Source: Verrucomicrobiaceae bacterium (GTDB lineage: Bacteria; Verrucomicrobiota; Verrucomicrobiia; Verrucomicrobiales; Verrucomicrobiaceae). From it: a DNA stretch of 64,000 nt. Under the pieces are notes generated by a model. The model was not told the DNA's origin, did no database searches, and was given only the letters and a program-made list of their open reading frames with translations. Shown in pieces: positions 54,601-62,043 of the stretch; within the stretch, counting starts at the first letter, position 1, and every line of letters begins with the position of its first letter. The stretch is taken from the NCBI GenBank assembly GCA_016713035.1, contig JADJPW010000007.1, positions 1-64,000 on the forward strand. The letters are read 5' to 3'. Made by a program: the position numbers and the translations under genes.

Positions 54601-57600
54601 CGGCCTCGCAGCAAAACATCAATCTGAATTTCCCTGCACCAACCGCCAACGGAAGTATCAAATCCCGTTTTCGTATCTCCTCCAGCAATGCCGCCACCGC
54701 GCTGAGCTCGGGGGATCAGGGAGAGATCGAGGACCATTTAGTTACCATCGCTATAGCACCGCCCTCGTTGGACTTTGGCGATGTGACGGGGACCAACTTC
54801 GAGCCAATACCGAGCACAACGATTACCACAAACCTAAGGCTAGGTACTGTCGGCCCTGATGGTGAAAGCTCCCAAGTTGGCAATGCAACAGCAAATTTGG
54901 ATGATACCACTGGAACGGATGATGAAGATGGCTTTGTGAGCACCACTCTCGTTCAAGGGGCAGCGGGGATTGTGACCATTAGCGTTTTGAACAATACTGG
55001 GGCTACCTGTTATGTATATGGCTGGCTGGATCTCAATGGGAACGGCAATCTCGGTGCAGCGGAGTTTTCGTCTAATAATCCTGTTCCGGTATCGAGCATG
55101 GCTGGACAGCAAAATATAGCGCTGAGTTTCTCTGCACCGTCAGCAAGCGGGGCTCTGAAGGCCCGATTCCGTATTTCGACGGTGAATACAGCCACGGCGT
55201 TGAGCACAGGAGATGGCGGCGAGATCGAGGACCATCTGGTGACAGTGTCTGGGACATCCACAGACTTCGGAGACCATTACTACAATGCATCGAGCAGTGC
55301 GTCACAGTTGGTAAGTGCGGATATTCGCATGGGCGCGAACCTTGTGGATGTAGAATCAAGCGATCCTTCGAATGCCAATGCCAACATGGACGATTTGACT
55401 GGTACTGATGATGAAAAAGCGACTTTGCCAACCTTTCCAGTGGGTAGTGCCACATCGGTGCCGATCACTGTCACAGTTAATCCTGCCGGGCTGAGCGGTG
55501 GAACTGCGCGTATCGCGGCTTGGGCTGATTGGAATGGAGATGGTGATGTTCTAGATGCCAATGAGGCAATCACTCCGCAGACTGTGAATGCTACAGGAGT
55601 CTATACCTTTTCGATGACGCCTCCCGTGGGCACTTCGCTTGGTACAAAGTATATGCGCCTACGAATTACAGAAGGAACTACGGCTCCCTTATTCAATGGA
55701 AGCCAGTCATTGAAAGGAGAAGTCGAGGATCATGCCATTCAGGTCACTCCTTGCGCTGACTTTCTCAATTTGGCATGGGATGCCTCCAATCCAAATGACC
55801 TCGCAGCTAATCCCGCAGTGACTAATATCCAGCCTTGGACTAATAATTCGGAGATCACCGCTGGAGGCTACATGCCCAATGCAGATTTCAGCAGTGGTAG
55901 CGCTCAACTGAATGTGCCCTTTGGACAAACTGGCTTCCGCTGGGGGGTGAAAGGTGACTTCACACTCACCGGAACATCCCAGTATGAGGTTTCGCGCATG
56001 AGTTTAGATTACCGTGTGTTGGGACATCAAACAGAGGCAAAACTTCGTCTTAGAATCGGCTCTTGGACATTAAATGTGCCGCTTCCATCAACCAAAACTG
56101 GGACGGGGCAAGTGCTTCCATCTCCTATAGTGGACGGAGAGCTCGGGACGGGATCTGTGAGCCTCGATTTTGCTACTGATACACTGAGGGTCACTCGGGC
56201 AGGCTACGCGGACTACACGGCAACAATGACGCAGAATCTTTTCATCATGCCCGGCACCAATACCGTGAGATTGCTTGGAGACATCTGGGAGTTGAATGGC
56301 TTCTTTTATCCTGATGCTGGCAGCAATGGAGTTGGTAACCCGGACTCGTATTACTCGATCGATAATTTCCAAATGTGTGCAGCTCCTCTGAGTTTAGCTA
56401 GTGATTTTGGCGATCATACCGGCTTTGCATCAGCGAGCCAGCTGGCCACGCCTGATCTTTTCATGGGGTCAACTTTTACGGACGCAGAGGCATCTAACCC
56501 TACCACTGGGTCGGCTAATACGGACGATACCACAGGAGCAGATGATGACGACGTGAGCATGCCAACCTTCACGGTTGGCAGTGCGACGAACCTAGTCATC
56601 CCAGTAGTGCTGCCAAGTGCAGCCGTGTTGAGCAATTCTACGGCCCGCATTAATGTATTCGCAGATTGGAATGGTGATGGCGATGTAGCTGATCCTGGCG
56701 AGACTCAAACAGCCCAGCCTGTCACTGCCACAGGCAGCATCACTTTCAGCCTGACTCCACCTGCTGGCACAAGCGCTGGCACCAAATACCTGAGAATTCG
56801 AGTTACGGAAGGTAGCACTGCTCCAGCCTTCAGCGGAACGTCCACTCTCAAAGGCGAAGTCGAAGACTATGCAGTTACCGTTAACGCGGGGGCATCAACC
56901 TTAGATTTCGGAGACGTGACGGGGACGGGCTTTACGCCGATACCCAGCACAACGATCACGGCAAATTTACGCCTAGGTAGTGTGGCACCCGATGGAGAAG
57001 CCTCACAGTCTGGAGACGCTACCGCTAACCTTGACGATACCACCGGCACAGATGACGAAGATGGTGTTCTGAGCACTACTTTGGTTCAAGGTAGCAGCGG
57101 TAACGTGGTACTCCGAGTGCTGAATAACACGGGTGTTAATCGCTTCCTCTATGGCTGGGTCGATCTGAACGGGAACGGTAACCTCGACGCGGGCGAGGCT
57201 GCTCAGACCAATCCTGTTACTGTAGCATCCAGTGCGGCGGAGCAGGACATCAGTCTCTCTTTTGGCACGGCAACAGCCTTTGGCCCTGTGAAGGCTAGAT
57301 TCCGCGTCTCGACCATCAATTCTGCTACGGCAGTCAGCACCGGAGATGGTGGTGAAATCGAGGATCATCTCATTTCCATCGGTTGTGCGACTCTCACAGT
57401 TTCGCCCGCCAGTCTGCCGAACGGTACTCAGTTTGACTTTTACAGCCAGACTCTATCGACCTCTGGTGGTTCTGGAACGTACTCATACTCGCTTCAATCT
57501 GGCGCATTGCCTTCAGGCCTGACTCTTTCAACTGCGGGGTTGCTCAGTGGTACGATCTCTAGTGCTAATGGAAGCTATCCCTTTGTTGTGCGTGTATCAG

Positions 57601-57872
57601 ACACTTCTACGGGGTGCAGATTTGATAAGAACTACACACTCGTTGTGGGTGCCAGTGGCTTCAAGATTGGCAATTTAATTTTCTATGACCGCGATAAGGA
57701 CGGCATCAGGGGGCCTAAAGACCCTGGAATTCCCAATATTGATATCGAGCTCTGGACACCTGGCCCTGATGGCTTTGTGAATACTCAGGACGATGTCCCT
57801 GTCAGCAGTGGTAAGGCCTCTACGCTCAATTCTGGTGGATTGATCATGGCGGGTAGTTTTGGGGGGGATTAA
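51660..57872 (+). CDS. Giant modular surface protein, first frame segment (GEVED, SdrD-like and He_PIG domains)
   Basis: From GTG 51660 the protein has a long signal peptide (cleavage likely after LFAQA, about residue 43). Approximate modules are: GEVED-like 44-210 (ends GEVEDIPVTV); He_PIG Ig-like 211-302; SdrD B-like 303-505 (IGSMVFHDENNDGRRDVNE); two He_PIG to 672; a beta-rich module with a Pro-rich hinge (DPPPPSPPPPFTGDP) to about 880. Several GEVED repeats with W.D.NGNG..D.GE calcium-type loops follow, then He_PIG and a second SdrD-like start. The frame ends at 57870 only because the G7 tract 57861-57867 has one base too many; the protein continues in the next frame. It is probably a cell-surface adhesin or matrix protein exceeding 4,100 residues overall. 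Confidence 0.85.
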   Translation: MNALKPKHLQTTRVASELSKSRRLYWVVQSCLLMLATSLFAQATRDYGDYNGFGEASNPVNSILWIGGSSAGPVADAEAANPANGTATGDDAVGDDETIVGPAFDAGSPRDVSIYIGGTASSWLNARTRGYMWVDWNGNGTIETTNNERSALISVTSTGQRFVSMPSSASATPGTYYMRIRVQEDIAPTLTNTTALTNRGEVEDIPVTVNCPTLTISPTTLPNAVSKETYRASLSVSGAGYAQTMYWEVIAGVLPDGLSLDPSSGEIYGDVAVDTGTFPFTVGATDQYGCNQRADLSITIGATSLLSIGSMVFHDENNDGRRDVNEIGIPGVTLELWDIGPDGKVFTGDDVAVTSGSASDIDTASGSRVAGANGFIKSGFSTLTATTDWYGQYQFTEINPGTYYLKVIGKDRDAFASNFAGSSYSLNLDYPLASSVWYSDDDGVDDDNNGAQTSSGFAGAFDMVAGVRGDAIYTMPFTLLAGTEPGPSGGADDEYSIDIGLRPCPVITFPGITVPSATSGVAYSYTFTASGGVAAYTYSLISGAFPAGLTLSGDTLSGTTSSLGTYTFTIKATDALGCEGIATMTMSVCASAITITSGSPLPPGTQGVIYSTTLNASGGTAPYNNWRVYSGLLPSGLTINASTGVISGTPSVNGTFNFGIAVDDTGSLGSAVALNNASFESQAWNGIPFVPQSSVTGWTFGNPTLAGTSTNSQFFGIHNNVTQYGNTSQGVQYVASPFVPSWLSQTVTGFTVGRPYNLRFRYALRDAFSDPPPPSPPPPFTGDPVSVAGYNSSGLAPVFSTIRYTTPPPVAQNFDTWTTLDVPFVPAQSGMVFSFDMEGGAVDAIEITPAGSPACTGMKFFTLTIAPPASTTDFGDVTGTGFTPIPSTNILANLQLGTVAPDSEASQAGNATANLDDNTGDDEDGIVTVNLVQSIAGSVTLSVLNNTGSAKYLYGWVDLNGNGALDAGEAATNNGLSVSTSASQQNINLNFPAPTANGSIKSRFRISSSNAATALSSGDQGEIEDHLVTIAIAPPSLDFGDVTGTNFEPIPSTTITTNLRLGTVGPDGESSQVGNATANLDDTTGTDDEDGFVSTTLVQGAAGIVTISVLNNTGATCYVYGWLDLNGNGNLGAAEFSSNNPVPVSSMAGQQNIALSFSAPSASGALKARFRISTVNTATALSTGDGGEIEDHLVTVSGTSTDFGDHYYNASSSASQLVSADIRMGANLVDVESSDPSNANANMDDLTGTDDEKATLPTFPVGSATSVPITVTVNPAGLSGGTARIAAWADWNGDGDVLDANEAITPQTVNATGVYTFSMTPPVGTSLGTKYMRLRITEGTTAPLFNGSQSLKGEVEDHAIQVTPCADFLNLAWDASNPNDLAANPAVTNIQPWTNNSEITAGGYMPNADFSSGSAQLNVPFGQTGFRWGVKGDFTLTGTSQYEVSRMSLDYRVLGHQTEAKLRLRIGSWTLNVPLPSTKTGTGQVLPSPIVDGELGTGSVSLDFATDTLRVTRAGYADYTATMTQNLFIMPGTNTVRLLGDIWELNGFFYPDAGSNGVGNPDSYYSIDNFQMCAAPLSLASDFGDHTGFASASQLATPDLFMGSTFTDAEASNPTTGSANTDDTTGADDDDVSMPTFTVGSATNLVIPVVLPSAAVLSNSTARINVFADWNGDGDVADPGETQTAQPVTATGSITFSLTPPAGTSAGTKYLRIRVTEGSTAPAFSGTSTLKGEVEDYAVTVNAGASTLDFGDVTGTGFTPIPSTTITANLRLGSVAPDGEASQSGDATANLDDTTGTDDEDGVLSTTLVQGSSGNVVLRVLNNTGVNRFLYGWVDLNGNGNLDAGEAAQTNPVTVASSAAEQDISLSFGTATAFGPVKARFRVSTINSATAVSTGDGGEIEDHLISIGCATLTVSPASLPNGTQFDFYSQTLSTSGGSGTYSYSLQSGALPSGLTLSTAGLLSGTISSANGSYPFVVRVSDTSTGCRFDKNYTLVVGASGFKIGNLIFYDRDKDGIRGPKDPGIPNIDIELWTPGPDGFVNTQDDVPVSSGKASTLNSGGLIMAGSFGGD

Positions 57873-59643
57873 AAGTGGCTTTGGAACCTTAACTGCTACT
57901 ACGGATTGGAATGGGGAATATGAGTTCACTGAAATCCCTTCCGGGGTTTACTACATCAAAGTAAATCCTGTCTCCAATAAGCTCTTCACGAGTCAGTTTG
58001 ATATGGGTTCTGTGGTGTATAACATCAATGTCGATTATCCGATCGTGACCTGTGTGTCCAATCGTAACGATGATGGGGTGGATGATGATAACAACGGATT
58101 CCAAACCTCCTCGGGATTCAATGACACAAGTATCGTGACAGCTGGAGGTGTTGGTTCGCCGATTTTCTCTTATCCTTTCACATTATCATCTGGTGCAGAA
58201 CCTGGTAACACAAACCAAGGCAATCAGGAATGCACAATTGATGTCGGTCTGCTCCCCTGTCCCATCATTTCAGTCTCTCAAACCACCTTGCCTTCTGCTA
58301 CGAATGGCGTCGCTTACAACTATACGCTGACGGCTTCTGGAGGGCAGGATCCTTACACATTCTCAGTCGTATCTGGGACTCTGCCACCAGGCATCACGAT
58401 GAGCACAACAGGTGTCTTTACGGGCACCAGCACCACCAATGGAAATTCCGTCTTCACAATCCGAGTTACGGATGCTCTTGGCTGTAACAACGAAACCACA
58501 ATCCGACTGGCCGTCTGTCCACCCTTTAGCATTACCACAGCCAGCTCGCTGCCTACTGGAACGGAGCAGGCTGTCTATCCCACCACGACCCTTGCTGCCA
58601 CTGGGGGAACACCACCTTATGGGAACTGGCGTGTTTATACCGGTGCACTCCCTTCAGGTCTGACTATATCCCCTGCGGGCGTCATTACTGGTACCCCTAC
58701 TACTTCTGGCACATATACTTTCCAGGTAGCCGTGGACGATTCCGGTGTCACAGGATCCGCAGTCACCGTGGCTAATCCTTCCTTTGAAACGCAAAATTGG
58801 AACGGCATCCCCTTTGCACCTCAAACATCGGTGACAGGATGGACCTATGGCAATCCTACGCTGGCTGGTACCGGAAGTGCCGCGCAGATTTACGGTATTC
58901 ATAACAACATCGTTCAGTACGGCAATACGACTATTGGTAGCCAGTTTGTCGCTTCACCTTTCGTGCCGAGCTGGATGCATCAGAGCGTGAGCGGTTTTAC
59001 TACAGGGGCCGGCTATAAGGTGCGGTTCAAATATGCCTTGCGGGACGCCTTTCCCGATCCGCCGCCACCCGATCCGCCGCCGCCATTTACGGGCGATCCG
59101 GTCAGCATCGCTATCTATCGTGGCAGTAACAATAACCATGTTTTTAACTCCATCCGATACACTACACCACCACCGGTAGCGCAAAACTTCGATACCTGGA
59201 CTCAGCTGGAGTTCAGTTTCATACCGCCAGAAGGTTCACTGAAGTTCGCCTTTGATATGGAAGGGGGTGCGATTGACGATGTTCAGATCATACCTGATCC
59301 GGTTCCCTCTTGTACAGCAATTAAAACCTTCACAATCACGATTAACTCCAACAGTGACTGGGGTGATCTTCCTGATTTCGGGGGGGCTCTGGTACTAGTC
59401 CAGGGAACTATCAAACACTCGCCTCAGACTCCGGGCCTCGTCACTACATCAATGCCAACCTACGCCTTGGTTCATCCGTGGATGCAGAAAGCGATGGTCA
59501 GCCAAACTCGACAGCTACAGGAGATGGGGCAGATGAAAATGGCATTATCTCCATGCCTGTTTTTGCCCGCGGCCAGCCATTCAGCATCACTGTTTCTGTT
59601 TACAACAACCTGGGCGTTGCGGCGAATCTATTCAGCTATTTAG
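57859..59643 (+). CDS. Giant modular surface protein, second frame segment
   Basis: This frame resumes the SdrD-like domain right after the G7 tract (IKSGFGTLTATTDWNGEYEF, matching IKSGFSTLTATTDWYGQYQF of the first copy). He_PIG pairs follow, then the module NPSFETQNWNGIPFAPQ with the hinge DPPPPDPPPPFTGDP. It repeats the order seen 5.09 kb upstream. The true reading ends at a second G7 tract (59380-59386), after which the listed frame is out of register; adding one G, or removing two, continues into the next segment. It has no start codon context of its own and is not a separate gene. Confidence 0.75.
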   Translation: MGGIKSGFGTLTATTDWNGEYEFTEIPSGVYYIKVNPVSNKLFTSQFDMGSVVYNINVDYPIVTCVSNRNDDGVDDDNNGFQTSSGFNDTSIVTAGGVGSPIFSYPFTLSSGAEPGNTNQGNQECTIDVGLLPCPIISVSQTTLPSATNGVAYNYTLTASGGQDPYTFSVVSGTLPPGITMSTTGVFTGTSTTNGNSVFTIRVTDALGCNNETTIRLAVCPPFSITTASSLPTGTEQAVYPTTTLAATGGTPPYGNWRVYTGALPSGLTISPAGVITGTPTTSGTYTFQVAVDDSGVTGSAVTVANPSFETQNWNGIPFAPQTSVTGWTYGNPTLAGTGSAAQIYGIHNNIVQYGNTTIGSQFVASPFVPSWMHQSVSGFTTGAGYKVRFKYALRDAFPDPPPPDPPPPFTGDPVSIAIYRGSNNNHVFNSIRYTTPPPVAQNFDTWTQLEFSFIPPEGSLKFAFDMEGGAIDDVQIIPDPVPSCTAIKTFTITINSNSDWGDLPDFGGALVLVQGTIKHSPQTPGLVTTSMPTYALVHPWMQKAMVSQTRQLQEMGQMKMALSPCLFLPAASHSASLFLFTTTWALRRIYSAI

Positions 59644-60176
59644 ACTGGAATGGGGACGGTGATTTTGCGGATGCTAGCGAGCAGCCTGCGGTGGTGGTCG
59701 TCAATTCATCAGCTTCCCTGCAAAATGTGATTGTCACGGGAACCGTTCCCGCTGGTGCCGTTCTTTCCTCCACAGGGGCTCGTTTCAGGTTATCCACAGC
59801 AGCTAGCTTAACAGAGACTGCACCAAATGGTGAGGTGGAAGATTACATGGTCACTTCGGTCTGTCCGACGATCACACTCGGTGCTCTCGGTACTGCTACG
59901 GTAGGTTCTCCTTATAGTGGCAGCACGGCCGCAAGTGGTGGCACGGGTCCCTATTCTTACTCAGTGACCAGCGGTTCGTTGCCCACATGGGCATCGCTTA
60001 ATGCAGCCACGGGCGCACGATCCCGACGGGACTCACCATCAATGGTTCCGGTCAACTCTCCACCACTGCCGCGACACCCGCAGGCCTGCACAGCAGCTTC
60101 AACATCGTGGCGACGAGTGCGAGCTATCCAACTTGCTCGGGCTCACTGCCTGGATCGCTCCGTATTTGCCCAGTGA
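59478..60176 (+). CDS. Giant modular surface protein, third frame segment (GEVED then partial He_PIG)
   Basis: In frame from about 59385, this segment encodes a GEVED-like domain (LRLGSSVDAESDGQPNSTATGDGADENGI, LDWNGDGDFADASEQPAVV, ending GEVEDYMVTSVCPTI). It then has half of a He_PIG domain (GGTGPYSYSVTSGSLPTWASLNAATG). At about 60012-60019 the sequence jumps into the middle of a later repeat (TIPTGLTING) in a different frame, so the end of this open frame (to 60176) is not native. It is part of the giant gene, interrupted by a repeat-associated rearrangement or assembly collapse. Confidence 0.65.
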   Translation: MDAESDGQPNSTATGDGADENGIISMPVFARGQPFSITVSVYNNLGVAANLFSYLDWNGDGDFADASEQPAVVVVNSSASLQNVIVTGTVPAGAVLSSTGARFRLSTAASLTETAPNGEVEDYMVTSVCPTITLGALGTATVGSPYSGSTAASGGTGPYSYSVTSGSLPTWASLNAATGARSRRDSPSMVPVNSPPLPRHPQACTAASTSWRRVRAIQLARAHCLDRSVFAQ

Positions 60177-61789
60177 TGACCGTCACACTGCCGAGCACCA
60201 GCGCCACGGTGGGCACGGTTTACAGCCAAAGCGTCACCCAGAGCGGAAGCGCGGCCACGCCGATCACCTACACGCTGAACAGCGGTTCGTTGCCAACCTG
60301 GGCGACACTGACCGCCGCAGGAGTGCTCAGTGGCACGCCAAACAACACCACCGCCGCCACATTCACCATCCGCGCTACCGATGCGAACGGCTGCTTCGGC
60401 ATCTCACCGAGCTACACGATTACGCCAGCTTGCCCAACGATCACTGTCACTGCCGGATCAGCGTTCCAGCCCGTATTTGGCACCGCCAGCACACAAACCA
60501 CAGGTGCGAGTGCCTCGGGCATCAGCGGCACCTTTACTTGGTCGCTTACCGGCACCATTCCGACAGGACTCACCATCAATAGCAGCACTGGACAACTCTC
60601 CACCACCGCCGCGACACCCGCAGGCCTGCACAATAGCTTCAACATCGTGGCGACGAGTGCGAGCTATCCAACTTGCTCGGGCTCACTGCCTGGATCGCTG
60701 CGCGTTTGCCCAGTGATGACCGTCACACTGCCGAGCACCAGCGCCACGGTGGGCACGGTTTACAGCCAAAGCGTCACCCAGAGCGGAAGCGCCGCCACAC
60801 CGATCACTTACACGCTGAACAGCGGCGCATTGCCAACCTGGGCCACACTGACAGCGGCAGGAGTGCTCAGTGGCACACCCAACACCACCACCGCAGCCAC
60901 GTTCACCATCCGCGCCACCGATGCCAATGGCTGCTTCGGCATCTCGCCGAGCTACACGATTACGCCAGCTTGCCCAACGATCACGGTCACGGCTGGATCG
61001 GCGTTCCAGCCCGTATTTGGCACCGCTAGCACGCAAACCACAGGTGCGAGTGCCTCGGGTATCAGTGGCACCTTCACTTGGTCACTCACTGGTACGATCC
61101 CGACGGGACTCACCATCAATGGTTCCGGTCAACTCTCCACCACTGCCGCGACACCCGCAGGCCTGCACAGCAGCTTCAACATCGTGGCGACGAGTGCGAG
61201 CTATCCAACTTGCTCGGGCTCACTGCCTGGATCGCTGCGCGTTTGCCCAGTGATGACCGTCACACTGCCGAACACCAGCGCCACGGTGGGCACGGTTTAC
61301 AGCCAAAGCGTCACCCAGAGCGGAAGCGCCGCCACGCCGATCACTTACACGCTGAACAGCGGTTCATTACCAACATGGGCCACATTGACCGCCGCAGGAG
61401 TGCTCAGTGGCACGCCAAACAACACCACCGCAGCCACGTTCACCATCCGCGCCACCGATGCCAATGGCTGTTTCGGCATCTCGCCGAGTTACACCATCAC
61501 ACCCGCCTGCCCAACGATCACGGTCACGGCTGGATCGGCGTTCCAGCCCGTATTTGGCACCGCTAGCACGCAAACCACAGGTGCGAGTGCCTCGGGTATC
61601 AGTGGCACCTTCACTTGGTCACTCACTGGCATGATCCCGACGGGACTCACCATCAATGGTTCGGTCAACTCTCCACCACTGCCGCGACACCCGCAGGCCT
61701 GCACAGCAGCTTCAACATCGTGGCGACGAGTGCGAGCTATCCAACTTGCTCGGGCTCACTGCCTGGATCGCTGCGCGTTTGCCCAGTGA
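60107..61789 (+). CDS. Giant modular surface protein, fourth frame segment (tandem He_PIG repeats)
   Basis: This frame (native from about 60020) encodes near-identical units of about 179-180 residues. Each has two Ig-like He_PIG halves, for example SAFQPVFGTASTQTTGASASGISGTFTWSL and TLPSTSATVGTVYSQSVTQSGSAATP, with a conserved Cys before Pro-Thr or Pro-Val at each domain boundary. It leaves frame at 61661-61662, where a copy reads GGTTCGG instead of the GGTTCCGG of all other copies; the missing C shifts the frame. Residues after that point in this frame are not native. Confidence 0.75.
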   Translation: MATSASYPTCSGSLPGSLRICPVMTVTLPSTSATVGTVYSQSVTQSGSAATPITYTLNSGSLPTWATLTAAGVLSGTPNNTTAATFTIRATDANGCFGISPSYTITPACPTITVTAGSAFQPVFGTASTQTTGASASGISGTFTWSLTGTIPTGLTINSSTGQLSTTAATPAGLHNSFNIVATSASYPTCSGSLPGSLRVCPVMTVTLPSTSATVGTVYSQSVTQSGSAATPITYTLNSGALPTWATLTAAGVLSGTPNTTTAATFTIRATDANGCFGISPSYTITPACPTITVTAGSAFQPVFGTASTQTTGASASGISGTFTWSLTGTIPTGLTINGSGQLSTTAATPAGLHSSFNIVATSASYPTCSGSLPGSLRVCPVMTVTLPNTSATVGTVYSQSVTQSGSAATPITYTLNSGSLPTWATLTAAGVLSGTPNNTTAATFTIRATDANGCFGISPSYTITPACPTITVTAGSAFQPVFGTASTQTTGASASGISGTFTWSLTGMIPTGLTINGSVNSPPLPRHPQACTAASTSWRRVRAIQLARAHCLDRCAFAQ

Positions 61790-62043
61790 TGACCGTCACA
61801 CTGCCGAACACCAGCGCCACGGTGGGCACGGTTTACAGCCAAAGCGTCACCCAGAGCGGAAGCGCCGCCACGCCGATCACTTACACGCTGAACAGCGGTT
61901 CATTACCAACATGGGCCACATTGACCGCCGCAGGAGTGCTCAGTGGCACGCCAAACAACACCACCGCCGCCACATTCACCATCCGCGCCACCGATGCCAA
62001 TGGCTGCTTCGGCATCTCGCCGAGCTACACCATCACACCCGCC
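60431..62043 (+). repeat. Tandem repeat block, type A units of about 537-540 bp
   Basis: Unit starts, taken at TGCCCAACGATCAC, lie at 60431, 60971 and 61508. Spacing is 540, 537 and then 536 bp to the next boundary at 62044; the last is one base short because of the missing C at 61661-61662. Long stretches are identical between units at DNA level, including silent sites. A partial unit (60017-60430) precedes the block. Confidence 0.9.

Noticed and set aside
60001..60582. Alternative frames in the repeat array giving His/Arg-rich proteins that recur every 537 bp
   Set aside because: They recur only because the DNA repeats; the Ig-like frame carries conserved domain features and Cys-Pro boundaries, the others do not.
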